A stretch of DNA of 64,000 nucleotides from Rhizobium sullae (GTDB taxonomy: Bacteria; Pseudomonadota; Alphaproteobacteria; Rhizobiales; Rhizobiaceae): contig NZ_CP104144.1 of NCBI RefSeq assembly GCF_025200715.1, positions 2,542,001 to 2,606,000 of the forward strand, read 5' to 3'. The translations under genes were made by a program, and so were the position numbers. The notes below the pieces were generated by a model. It ran no database searches, was not told where the DNA came from, and saw nothing but the letters and a program-made list of their open reading frames with translations. This document shows positions 43,192 through 51,488 of the stretch, piece after piece. Numbering within the stretch: position 1 is the first letter of the stretch; each line of letters begins with the position of its first letter.

Positions 43192-44322
43192 ATGGCTGAC
43201 ATCGATATCCGCGCCGTGCGCAAGTCCTACGGCAAGACCCAGACGCTGCATGGCATCGACCTCTCTTTTGCCTCAGGCGAATTTGTCGTCATTCTTGGCC
43301 CCTCCGGCTGCGGCAAGTCCACGCTTCTGCGCATGATCGCCGGACTTGAGGAAATTACCTCCGGCGAAATCGCAATCAGCGGTCGCGTCGTCAACCGGCT
43401 CGAGCCGCGCGAGCGCGGCTGCGCCATGGTGTTCCAGAACTATGCGCTCTATCCGCATATGACTGTTGCCCAAAATATCGGCTACGCGCTGAAGGTTGCC
43501 GGTGTGTCAAAGTCAGAGCGCGAAACGCGCATCGAGGAGACGGCGAAGATCGTCGGCCTTTCCGAATATCTTGCGCGCAAACCAGCAGCATTGTCCGGCG
43601 GCCAGCGTCAGCGCGTCGCGATGGCGCGCGCCATCATCCGTGAGCCGCAGGTGTTTCTGTTCGACGAGCCGCTGTCGAACCTCGACGCGAAGCTGCGGGT
43701 CACCATGCGGGCGGAAATCCGCAAGCTGCACCAGCGCCTTTCGGCAACGTCCATCTTCGTCACCCATGATCAGATCGAGGCGATGACGCTTGCCGACAAG
43801 CTGGTAGTCATGAACAAGGGGCATGTCGAGCAGGTCGGTCAGCCGCTCGACATCTATCATCGGCCAGCAAGCACATTTGTCGCATCCTTCATCGGCGCCC
43901 CCGCGATGAACCTCTTCAATACGCGCGTCGAGGTCGAGACGGCCTCGGTGCTTTTCGGCGGCGCGCAGGTGCCCATCGACCCTGTTCTGGCGGCCAGCTT
44001 GCGCGGCAGAGATGTCACGATCGGCATTCGGCCGGAGCAATGCGCCGTTTCGGCGGACGGCCGCGGCGTGCCGGCGACGATAGATTTCATCGAGGAACTC
44101 GGCTCTGGCCGCGTCGTCCATGCTGAGATCGATGGCTTACCTTTTGCATCTGTCATCGGCGAGCACATGAGCGTGCGTCCCGGCGATCGAGTAGGTTTGG
44201 AATTGCCGCCGTCCCAACTGCATGTCTTCGACCGCGATAGCGGTCGCCGGATAGACATCGAGATCAATTCGAGCTTCCCGCAACAAGTGGCCGGCGTTTC
44301 GCAGCTGGCGATTGTTCACTGA
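43192..44322 (+). CDS. UgpC/MalK-type ABC ATP-binding protein
   Basis: This ATPase has 376 residues. Walker A is GPSGCGKS at residues 36-43, the Q-loop is '[12 protein letters not shown]', the signature is [13 protein letters not shown] and Walker B is '[16 protein letters not shown]'. The C-terminal regulatory TOBE domain spans about 240-376 ('[12 protein letters not shown]'). The class energises UgpA/E-type permeases and may be shared with other sugar importers. Confidence 0.93.
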   Translation: MADIDIRAVRKSYGKTQTLHGIDLSFASGEFVVILGPSGCGKSTLLRMIAGLEEITSGEIAISGRVVNRLEPRERGCAMVFQNYALYPHMTVAQNIGYALKVAGVSKSERETRIEETAKIVGLSEYLARKPAALSGGQRQRVAMARAIIREPQVFLFDEPLSNLDAKLRVTMRAEIRKLHQRLSATSIFVTHDQIEAMTLADKLVVMNKGHVEQVGQPLDIYHRPASTFVASFIGAPAMNLFNTRVEVETASVLFGGAQVPIDPVLAASLRGRDVTIGIRPEQCAVSADGRGVPATIDFIEELGSGRVVHAEIDGLPFASVIGEHMSVRPGDRVGLELPPSQLHVFDRDSGRRIDIEINSSFPQQVAGVSQLAIVH

Positions 44323-44352
44323 TTTTCTGAATTCCCCCCAGGAGAAACCCGC

Positions 44353-45255
44353 ATGAACAACATCATTTCCGCCGTCGGCTTTTGCAACCGGACCGGCAAG
44401 GGCGACCTGAGTGTGCTTGACGCTTCGTTGCGGGAAATCGCCGAAACGGGGGCCGATGCCTGCGAGATCGGCGTCTATGCCGAGGAAATCATCAGCGGCG
44501 GGCGCATCATCGAGGACAGGATGCTTCGCCTCGCCGATATCGTTCGCCGGTATACTTTCAAAAAATTATCGCTGCATGGCCAGATCCTCTCCAACTTCAT
44601 GGATCGCGAGCATCTGCACCTGCAAAAGAAGGTCGTTCGGGCGATGCTCGAATTGTGCGACCGGCTGGGCGCGGGCATACTCGTCCATCATTCGGGTGCC
44701 GGGCAGCTTGCCAGTGGTGAAAATGGCGCCGATCTCGACCGAATGGAGCGCGAGGCGTTGGCTGAGATGGGCGATGTCGCGAAGGGCTATGGCGTACGCA
44801 TCGCACTTGAAAACATTTTCACCACTGAAAGCGGCCAGTACCGGCAGACGCCGAGTGAAGTGGCTGCAACCGTCAAGGCGATTGGCTCGGACAACGTCGT
44901 CGCGCTGATCGACTTCTCGCATGCCTATATTGAGTCGACCTATCGCAATCTCGATTTCCTCGAAGAATTGCGCGCAATGGCTCCAGTAACCGGTCACCTG
45001 CATGTGCATGACAGCTTCGGCCTGCCCTATTCCATGACGCGCTTCTATCATCCGGCCGAGGCAACGGCGCTCGGCATCGGCGATCTGCACTTGCCGATCG
45101 GCTGGGGCGACATCCCTTGGGCGGATATCTTCAGCACGCTTACATTCCTTCCGGACACGACGCTGATCATGGAAATCAACGCAGAGCGCTTTGGTGACCA
45201 GCAGGCGGCCTGCTTGGAAAGGGCACGACGTTTGGCGGCAATGCAGCGCGGATAA
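44353..45255 (+). CDS. Sugar-phosphate isomerase/epimerase-like TIM barrel protein
   Basis: This AP-endonuclease-2 type TIM barrel protein has 300 residues. Metal-site segments are visible: 'LSLHGQIL', 'GILVHHSGAG', 'VRIALENIF' (Glu), 'VALIDFSHAY' (Asp/His), 'GHLHVHDSFG' and a late 'LIMEINAE' (Glu). It has a good ribosome site (AGGAGA). As last gene of the UgpB-type operon it probably isomerises or cleaves the imported compound. The family includes hydroxypyruvate isomerases, epimerases and phosphodiesterase-like members, so the reaction is open. Confidence 0.85.
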   Translation: MNNIISAVGFCNRTGKGDLSVLDASLREIAETGADACEIGVYAEEIISGGRIIEDRMLRLADIVRRYTFKKLSLHGQILSNFMDREHLHLQKKVVRAMLELCDRLGAGILVHHSGAGQLASGENGADLDRMEREALAEMGDVAKGYGVRIALENIFTTESGQYRQTPSEVAATVKAIGSDNVVALIDFSHAYIESTYRNLDFLEELRAMAPVTGHLHVHDSFGLPYSMTRFYHPAEATALGIGDLHLPIGWGDIPWADIFSTLTFLPDTTLIMEINAERFGDQQAACLERARRLAAMQRG

Positions 45256-45727
45256 GGGGTGGGACAATTTTCGATATAGTGTCCGCGCCGAGCTAACAGG
45301 AGTGACCCTTTCGCGATTGAACGCCGCGGCCGCGTGCACCGGAAACAATTCCGCTTCAACTCGTTGCCCGGTCGATCTTTTGTCGCCGCGTCTCTAAGCA
45401 ATGGGGTCGACCGATCCGGCCTACACAATCCGGTCCGCGGCGTCTCCTGCTCACCTCGGGACTCGGTATAGGAGGACGGCTCTTCCTGAAGCAGGTAATA
45501 CAAGCGCCTGCGATGTGGCAAAGGGCTCAACAGACACAGAGCGATTATGATATTTCGACGGGGCAAGGTCACGAACGCTGCGCGAGCCCCAGCCCGTCAA
45601 TCCCGAACAGCTCAAAAACTTGCCTGCCGTGTTTTGAGCAGCCACACAAGTCGCCCAACATCGCGGCTGCCTCAAACTCTACAATCTGACGCGTGTCAAC
45701 GATGTCGGTCCGCTGCCATCGGCGTTA
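45256..45727. other. Intergenic stretch without an identifiable gene
   Basis: No supported gene, terminator or repeat is seen. Short frames on both strands are not protein-like. Confidence 0.4.
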
Positions 45728-46882
45728 TTACGTTTCATGCGAAGACCCAATCTGAACCGGCGGTGTTGCCTGTGCGGCTAATCGCATGAACTCGGACTGG
45801 CGACCGACACCTGTCTTCATAAAGATATTCTTGACGTGCGTTTTGACAGTATTCTTAGCAATACCCAAGTCGTTGGCAGTATCGGCCAATGTGAGACCCG
45901 CTAACAAACTATTCGCAACCCTGGTTTCTGCCGGCGTGAATTTGAAGGCCGTGGCGAGGGTAACAGCGCCATGTTTCTCATTGGAACTTGCATCGATAAA
46001 TATGGCTGCAACTGCTGTTGGCTGTAGGTTCGTACGCACATCACCGCCAGTCATGGGCAGGACGTGAGCGAACAGAGGACGAGGACTTGTATCCGTCAGC
46101 CGGATGGAAGTTCCGGTTCGGCCGATTTTGGTTTCGTCTTGAGCGGCAAGTTTGATCGCTTTTTGCAATTCATTGTTTGCCAACCGGGATTTCGCGATGA
46201 GTTTGCCGCCGTTTGAACCGATGGCGCTTTCGTTGCGGAGCAAGTCCTCCGCCGAACGATTAGCGTGCAAAATCGTGCCACGGTCATTCGTCAATATGAC
46301 CCCATTTCGAAGAGCGTCAAGCGTTGCTGCCATCTGGTCGCGTTCGATAATTTGCAGATCAAGAACATTACTGATCGTTACCGCACGGCGCAGATGCGGA
46401 AGCAGAATCAACCCATCTTCAATCTCACTATTGGTGAGGATGCCCAGCCGATTTTGTTTGGCAAGCACCAGTTCAGAAAAAAATGCGGGTGTTGAAACAA
46501 GGAAGTAGTGCGCAATGTCCACGATGCCGAGAGGCCGCAAACAATCTCGGACATACGGTGAACTGTCGAAATAGTGCTTTGGTATTTCACGTGAGGCAAC
46601 AAATGGTCGATCGGGCGAGGTTTGCAGAGTAAGCCACTCGGTCAGCTTTGCGTGAATCTCCGGAATGTGCTTGTTACGCTGTTCCAGCCAATACGGCTCC
46701 CAGCCCACCCTTCGATGGATTAGCACACAATCGCGCTCGATATCGTTGAGCGATAATATTGCGTGGCCGCATTTTAGCGCACTTGCTACATCGGCGAGAG
46801 TGTCGTCCCATCGTCCCGGATCGAGCGCACAGTCGTAAATCGATCCGATCAGTCCAGACAATTCACGGTTTGAAAGCGTCAC
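45728..46882 (-). CDS. PAS/LuxR-family transcriptional regulator
   Basis: This regulator has 384 residues. The C-terminal LuxR HTH is near 315-370 ('FTPAETRVANSLLAGLTLADTANDLGIAKNTVKTHVKNIFMKTG'). A PAS-like segment lies before it at about 195-300 ('LRNGVILTNDRGTILHANRSAEDLL'). The N-terminal 190 residues form a sensor region of unknown type. The start is a GTG at 46882 with GGGGA upstream; a TTG at 46903 has no ribosome site. It is divergent from the radical SAM gene with a 205-base gap, so it may control it. Its lower GC content compared with its neighbours suggests a more recent arrival. Confidence 0.85.
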   Translation of the reverse strand: MTLSNRELSGLIGSIYDCALDPGRWDDTLADVASALKCGHAILSLNDIERDCVLIHRRVGWEPYWLEQRNKHIPEIHAKLTEWLTLQTSPDRPFVASREIPKHYFDSSPYVRDCLRPLGIVDIAHYFLVSTPAFFSELVLAKQNRLGILTNSEIEDGLILLPHLRRAVTISNVLDLQIIERDQMAATLDALRNGVILTNDRGTILHANRSAEDLLRNESAIGSNGGKLIAKSRLANNELQKAIKLAAQDETKIGRTGTSIRLTDTSPRPLFAHVLPMTGGDVRTNLQPTAVAAIFIDASSNEKHGAVTLATAFKFTPAETRVANSLLAGLTLADTANDLGIAKNTVKTHVKNIFMKTGVGRQSEFMRLAAQATPPVQIGSSHET

Positions 46883-47087
46883 GGCTAGTCCCCGAAGCCA
46901 CAAGCGTCTTAACAGGAATTCAAAATCTGATCGCGACTGTCGGTGCGATACCTATCCAGCCGCACTCAACGTTACATTTATCTCCCCCAAATGGATGATG
47001 TGCAATAGCGAGATTTGTGGGAGCCTGCGTCGCTGTGAAATGCGCCATATAAAACCCTAGACCCGCTCGCAAATTGGAGAACTCGCC

Positions 47088-48185
47088 ATGCATCTGGGAG
47101 AGGTATCATCTTGGTCTAGCATTCAAAGTATTTCACTCATGCGTGAAAGGACTCTCGATTTCCTTTGGCTGGAACTTACCAATCGATGCAATCTGCAATG
47201 CGTCCATTGCTACACGGATTCAGGTCCCCATAGCGGCGACCGCGATATTCTCACAATTGATGACTACGTCTCGATCATGGTTCAGGCCCGCGCGCTCGGC
47301 TGCAGCAAGATGCAGTTCATCGGCGGTGAGCCGCAGCTCAATATCGATTTTCGGGAACTGCTGGTTAAGGCTAAGACCCTGGGGTTCGAATTCATCGAAG
47401 TTTTTAGCAATTTGACCCGCCTCGCTGACGAGACGGTCCAATACGCCGCCGACAATGGGATTTGCTTTGCTACTTCGGTCTATTCGAACGAAGCGAGCGG
47501 GCACGACGCGATAACCCGTGTGAAGTCGAGCCATGCCCGGACGATGGCCAACCTCAAAATGTTGATCGGAGCAGGCATCGAGACCCGCGCTGCCATTATT
47601 GTGATGGATCGGAATAAGGACACAGTTTGCCAGACTAAGGATTTCCTTCTCAGGCTCGGCGTGCGGCATGTTAGTTCCGGCGAAACTCGCGAGTTTGGGC
47701 GTGGCGAGCAGATCCTAGCGCAGAAGGCCCGGCTTTCCGGCCTGTGTGGGCATTGCTGGTCGGGGAAGCTCTGCATCGCACCCGATGGAGAGGCATATCC
47801 CTGCGTAATGGCCCGCCAATGGCCGGTCGGCAATGTACTGGAGACCCCTTTGGCCGAAATCGTGCGCGGCCGCCAGCTGGAACGTATCCGCCAGGTGATC
47901 TTCGACGAGGTCTGGTTGCCGAAAGTTGCCCCCAAGGTACGGAGAGAGGACGAGACACTCCTTGAAGGCTCGCTCTGTCCTCCGGCTGAGCAGACATGCG
48001 GTCCAGATTCCGGCGCGCCTGATTGCGCTCCCGAGCTTTCATCGCCGCGGCAGCGCGAGGTGCCAGCGGACGAGCCAGAACCCCAGCCAGCTGAGGAATG
48101 TCCGCAAAGCTGCACCCCGATCGATGAGTCCACGTGCGAGCCGATGGCATGCCCGCAGAGCTGTCTTCCCAATCGCGTGGAATAG
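47088..48185 (+). CDS. Radical SAM/SPASM protein with cysteine-rich C-terminal tail
   Basis: This radical SAM enzyme has 365 residues. The iron-sulfur motif is CNLQCVHC (CxxxCxxC), seen in 'LTNRCNLQCVHCYTD'. 'GGEPQLN' is the SAM-binding GGE motif. A shortened SPASM/twitch domain is seen near residues 222-245 ('CGHCWSGKLCIAPDGEAYPC'), giving four cysteines for auxiliary clusters. The last 70 residues are Pro/Glu rich with eight more cysteines, including a repeated CPQSC ('ECPQSCTP' and 'ACPQSCLP'). SPASM enzymes usually modify peptides (RiPP or quinone cofactor maturation). No precursor peptide is recognisable nearby. The start has GGAG eight bases upstream. Confidence 0.88.
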   Translation: MHLGEVSSWSSIQSISLMRERTLDFLWLELTNRCNLQCVHCYTDSGPHSGDRDILTIDDYVSIMVQARALGCSKMQFIGGEPQLNIDFRELLVKAKTLGFEFIEVFSNLTRLADETVQYAADNGICFATSVYSNEASGHDAITRVKSSHARTMANLKMLIGAGIETRAAIIVMDRNKDTVCQTKDFLLRLGVRHVSSGETREFGRGEQILAQKARLSGLCGHCWSGKLCIAPDGEAYPCVMARQWPVGNVLETPLAEIVRGRQLERIRQVIFDEVWLPKVAPKVRREDETLLEGSLCPPAEQTCGPDSGAPDCAPELSSPRQREVPADEPEPQPAEECPQSCTPIDESTCEPMACPQSCLPNRVE

Positions 48186-48227
48186 CACGCATCGGCTGTG
48201 GGGGGAGTTTGAAGACCCTCTGACGGT

Positions 48228-48480
48228 GAGGATTGGCATTTATATGGGGCGGCTGACGCACGCAGGTGTGATAGGCACACGCAAGCTGCTCTACGATGTC
48301 TGGGGCGATACGGTGAACACACTTCACGGATGGAACCGCACGGTTCAGCTGGCAGGATTCAGGTGACCGGGGATGCCCGGAAAGTGCTGGGGGATCGATA
48401 GAAGTTTCTCATGCGCGGCGTTGTCGACGTTAAGGGAAGGGGCCGATCAAGCTTTTCTATCTCGTCAGCAGGTCCGCTTG
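48228..48480 (+). pseudogene. Fragment of a class III adenylate/guanylate cyclase (C-terminal part)
   Basis: The frame reads 'RIGIYMGRLTHAGVIGTRKL' then 'LYDVWGDTVNTLHG', the end of a cyclase catalytic domain (usual 'RIGI..G.v.aGviG..k..YdvwGdtVN.AsRme'). After a shift it gives 'RKVLGD' and 'MRGVVDVKGRG', the final family motif. Stops and a frameshift interrupt it and the rest is missing. Confidence 0.7.
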
Positions 48481-48566
48481 ACCGCGGGCGCATCCTACAG
48501 TCCGAGCCTGCCATTGCCGTCTGTGCTACCGTCCGCGTTTGAGAGCGCGGACTAGGGGGACGGTTC

Positions 48567-48680
48567 ATGGAACGCAAGCTTGCAGCCATACTCGCTGCCG
48601 ATGTCGCCGGCTATTCCGCCCTTATGGAAGCCGACGAAGCCTGCACATTCGAGCGACTGAGGGGCGACCACGCCGTACTT
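48567..48680 (+). pseudogene. Fragment of a class III adenylate cyclase (N-terminal part)
   Basis: A good start reads MERKLAAILAADVAGYSALM followed by 'EADEACTFERLRG', the standard beginning of rhizobial class III cyclases ('ERKLAAILAADVVGYSRLM'). After about 35 residues the similarity stops and the frame becomes unrelated. This and the previous fragment are in reverse order relative to a normal gene, so they come from two genes or from a rearranged one. Confidence 0.75.
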
Positions 48681-48896
48681 CCACGAGGTCATCGACCAGC
48701 AGGTCGATGCTGCAGGCTCGTCCCGCAACCCGCGCCAGTATCTCACGGTTCGGTCGAGGCGAAGATCACTGCCTCGACCGTTCGAGTTTGAACCCCAGCC
48801 GGAACGCGCATTGTCACCCTCGCCTTGATGATCACCCTTCCATAAGTTCGCCCGGGCGTTATGCTGCACACCATGACACCGAGCATAGGGCCTTTT

Positions 48897-49166
48897 ATGA
48901 CGAAGCAACATCAGAGCGACTTGCGGGAGCGGATGACGATCCTTGGCGATCTTGATGCCGCTTCCTTCGTTCCCTGGATCCGCCGCCATGCCGCCAAGCT
49001 CGGACTCTCACAGGCCATATCTCATACCGGCTCCGATCGGATCGAGCTCGAGGTCGCGGGACCGGTGGAACTGATCGACATGATGGAGATGGGATGCTCT
49101 CTCGGGCCAATCGACGTCTGGGTCGAGACGATACACCGCACACCGGTTGACGCAGGAAGCGACTAG
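48897..49166 (+). CDS. Acylphosphatase-like small protein
   Basis: This protein has 89 residues (101 if an ATG at 48861 is used). 'FVPWIRRHAAKLGLSQAISHTGSDRIELEVAGPVELIDMMEMGCSLGP' follows the acylphosphatase fold ('F..fvr..A..lGL.GwV.N..dG.Ve....G....l......GP'). The catalytic GxVQGVGFR loop and the second Asn are not seen, so it is a diverged or inactive member. It stands alone between gene fragments and the Rieske operon, and no clear ribosome site decides the start. Confidence 0.55.
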   Translation: MTKQHQSDLRERMTILGDLDAASFVPWIRRHAAKLGLSQAISHTGSDRIELEVAGPVELIDMMEMGCSLGPIDVWVETIHRTPVDAGSD

Positions 49167-49335
49167 GCCTCGACCGGCCTCTTTTGCGCTGTACGCGCGT
49201 CTCCTGCCCTTTATTTAATCAATATTGCCAATGCAGAATAATTATGCAAACGTGAGGGCACTGAGAGGCGACCATCGACGTCAACGCCGAGGCTCTCGCC
49301 ACGCAGGCCATTGATTTTATATAGAAAGCCGAGTG

Positions 49336-49989
49336 ATGCTGTCAGATACGACGGGCTCTTGGACGCCAGTCGCCCTTTCTGCGGATTTGCCAGCAGGAAC
49401 CGTTATGCCGGCCCGGACGCCAGCCGGGCCGATTGCCCTCTGGCGAAGTCAGTCGGGGCGCGTGGCAGCTTCGACAGACCGATGTCCGCATCGCGGCATG
49501 CGCTTGTCTTACGGCTTCGTGCGTGGCGAGGCCCTTTCCTGCATCTACCATGGCTGGAGCTACGCCCAGACCGGAAACTGCCTGCGCATCCCCGCCCATC
49601 CGGGCCTCACGCCGCCGGAAACGATTCGCGTAGAAACGCAGCAGGTCGAAGAGTCCGACGGGATCATCTGGGTTACCGCGGGACAACTCGCGGCCGAGCC
49701 CCCGCGGCTTGAAGGCCTTGCTCCATTGCGCTCCCTGGTCGCACATGCCGGCGTCGTGGCGGTCGAGGCCGCGGCAAGCGCGAAGGCAGTTCCAGAGGGC
49801 CTTGTCTGGCAGCCGCAGAATTCGGAGACAATCCGGCTATTGCTCGTTCCGCAAGACAGCGACCAGACGTTGATTCATGTTCTGCTGGACAACGGCAGTA
49901 GCCTGTCCGCGCGTATTGCCGCGTCACGGGCCGCCGAGACCTTGCGGCGGATGGCCGAGGAGCTTCAGACGAAAGGGATCGCGTCATGA
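49336..49989 (+). CDS. Stand-alone Rieske [2Fe-2S] protein
   Basis: This soluble Rieske protein has 217 residues. The cluster ligands are Cys50 and His52 ('DRCPHRGM') and Cys69 and His72 ('SCIYHGWSY'), exactly the oxygenase-type Rieske pattern. Residues 110-217 do not contain the mononuclear iron site of a ring-hydroxylating oxygenase, so this is a Rieske domain with a short extra region. It overlaps the next gene by 4 bases. In this operon it most likely supplies electrons to the catalytic subunit that follows, which lacks its own cluster. Confidence 0.88.
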   Translation: MLSDTTGSWTPVALSADLPAGTVMPARTPAGPIALWRSQSGRVAASTDRCPHRGMRLSYGFVRGEALSCIYHGWSYAQTGNCLRIPAHPGLTPPETIRVETQQVEESDGIIWVTAGQLAAEPPRLEGLAPLRSLVAHAGVVAVEAAASAKAVPEGLVWQPQNSETIRLLLVPQDSDQTLIHVLLDNGSSLSARIAASRAAETLRRMAEELQTKGIAS

Positions 49990-50831
49990 GGCAAAACGCG
50001 ATGATCGACGAGTGGTATCCGGTCGGTCTCTTCAGTCAGCTCGACATCAACGGGCGCAAGACGGCCCTGATGGGAGAGCCCATCAAGGTGGGTCTCGACG
50101 AGCAGGGCGACGCCAAGGTGACATCCAGCAACGGACGCACTCTCCCCGTTTGCGTTCGCTACGACCACGTCTGGTCCTCTCTCGGCAAGCCTCGAAAGGA
50201 TCTTTTTCCGATCCCCGAGGCTGATCAGCCTGGCCGCCGGTTTGTCGAGGTTGGCGTGGTTCGCGTGCGCTGCTCACCGCTGCGCGCCGTCGAGAACTTT
50301 CTCGACATCGCTCATTTTCCCTTTGTACATACCGACATCCTGGGTGCAGAGCCGCACACGGAGGTGCAGAACTACAAGGTGGAAATCCGGGAGGACGAGG
50401 ATGAGGTATGGGCAACGCAGGTGAAATTCTACCAGCCCCAGGCTGCCAAATCGGCAAGCGGCGGCATCACGACGGAATACATGTACCGCGTGCCGGCACC
50501 GACCTGCTCCGTTCTTTACAAGACCTGCCCGCCCCGTCCCGGTGAATGGGACGTCATCACACTGTTCGTCCAGCCACTTGCCGAAGACTTGTGCGACGTC
50601 TGGCCGTGGATGGCACTCTTCGACGATGTTACGCCGATGACCGACCTGATCCAGTTTCAGCAGACGATCTTCCTGCAGGACCGGTCGATCCTCGAAAACC
50701 AGATTCCGCGGCTCCTGCCGCTTGATCCCGGGATGGAAATTCCAACGAGAGCCGACCTGACTTCGATCGCCTACCGACGCTGGCTGAAACGCCACAGCTA
50801 TACATACGGCGCACAGCTGGTGGCGCAATGA
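49986..50831 (+). CDS. Rieske-oxygenase catalytic subunit lacking the Rieske cluster (NdmC-like)
   Basis: This protein of 281 residues has the catalytic domain of Rieske non-haem iron oxygenases. The iron site is seen as Asn104, Asp107, His110 and His115 ('ENFLDIAHFPFVHTD'), with a later 'QDRSILENQ' providing the acidic ligand. The N-terminal 70 residues keep the outer frame of a Rieske domain ('EWYPVGLFSQL', 'LMGEPIKVG', 'YDHVWSSLG') but not the Cys/His loops. Electrons must therefore come from another protein, probably the Rieske protein encoded just before it. NdmC, which removes the N7 methyl group of 7-methylxanthine, has the same deletion. Confidence 0.88.
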   Translation: MRQNAMIDEWYPVGLFSQLDINGRKTALMGEPIKVGLDEQGDAKVTSSNGRTLPVCVRYDHVWSSLGKPRKDLFPIPEADQPGRRFVEVGVVRVRCSPLRAVENFLDIAHFPFVHTDILGAEPHTEVQNYKVEIREDEDEVWATQVKFYQPQAAKSASGGITTEYMYRVPAPTCSVLYKTCPPRPGEWDVITLFVQPLAEDLCDVWPWMALFDDVTPMTDLIQFQQTIFLQDRSILENQIPRLLPLDPGMEIPTRADLTSIAYRRWLKRHSYTYGAQLVAQ

Positions 50832-51487
50832 AGCTCTACGACTATGTCCTCTCGCCGAGTTGCTACAAAGTCCGTCTGATGGCGGCGCTGACGGGTGTGA
50901 AACTGGAATTGCGCCCGGTCGATTTTCACCCCGGCGCCGAGCATCGTGGCCCGGAACTCATGGCGCTTAATCCGGCGGGTTCCATCCCGATCCTCGAGGA
51001 TGGGGATCTAATCCTTACCGAATCCGCCGCCATGCTCGTCTATCTCGCCACCAAGGTAGCGCCGGCGTGGCTCGGCAGCGGCACACCAGCGGAAACGGCC
51101 CGTATCCAACAGTGGCTTTCGTTCTCGCACCGGCTGACCGTCAACCTCGGAGGGGCGCGCCTTCATGAAATGCTACTCCGCCCAGGGGACATAGACGCCC
51201 TCCAAACGCAGGGCATCGCGGCACTTCGCGAGCTGGAAGCCGGGCTGGTCGAACAGCGCCTGCGCGGCATGGGTTTCGTCGCGTCGAACCGGCCGACGGT
51301 TGCCGATATCGCCTGCTTTCCGTACGTCGCACTCGCGCCGGACGGCGGCATCCCGCTCGACCCCTATCCCACCATCAGGCTCTGGTCCCGGGCGATCCGC
51401 AGCCTCGAAAACTTCATCGAGATGCCCGGCATCCACCGGCTGCACGAGCTGAAGCCCGAACCGCAAATCGAACCGGGCGAGGCGTGA
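50828..51487 (+). CDS. Glutathione-S-transferase-like protein (NdmE-like role)
   Basis: This GST-fold protein has 219 residues. The N-terminal thioredoxin-like part (1-80) has 'VLSPSCYKVRLMAALTGVKLE', 'NPAGSIPILEDGDLILTESAAMLVYLA' with the conserved cis-Pro and Glu-Ser pair. The helical part starts at about 90. It overlaps the oxygenase gene by 4 bases. In the caffeine N-demethylase NdmCDE a GST-like subunit (NdmE) bridges NdmC and NdmD, so a structural role is possible here; a real glutathione-dependent step cannot be excluded. Confidence 0.85.
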   Translation: MKLYDYVLSPSCYKVRLMAALTGVKLELRPVDFHPGAEHRGPELMALNPAGSIPILEDGDLILTESAAMLVYLATKVAPAWLGSGTPAETARIQQWLSFSHRLTVNLGGARLHEMLLRPGDIDALQTQGIAALRELEAGLVEQRLRGMGFVASNRPTVADIACFPYVALAPDGGIPLDPYPTIRLWSRAIRSLENFIEMPGIHRLHELKPEPQIEPGEA

Positions 51488-51488
51488 C

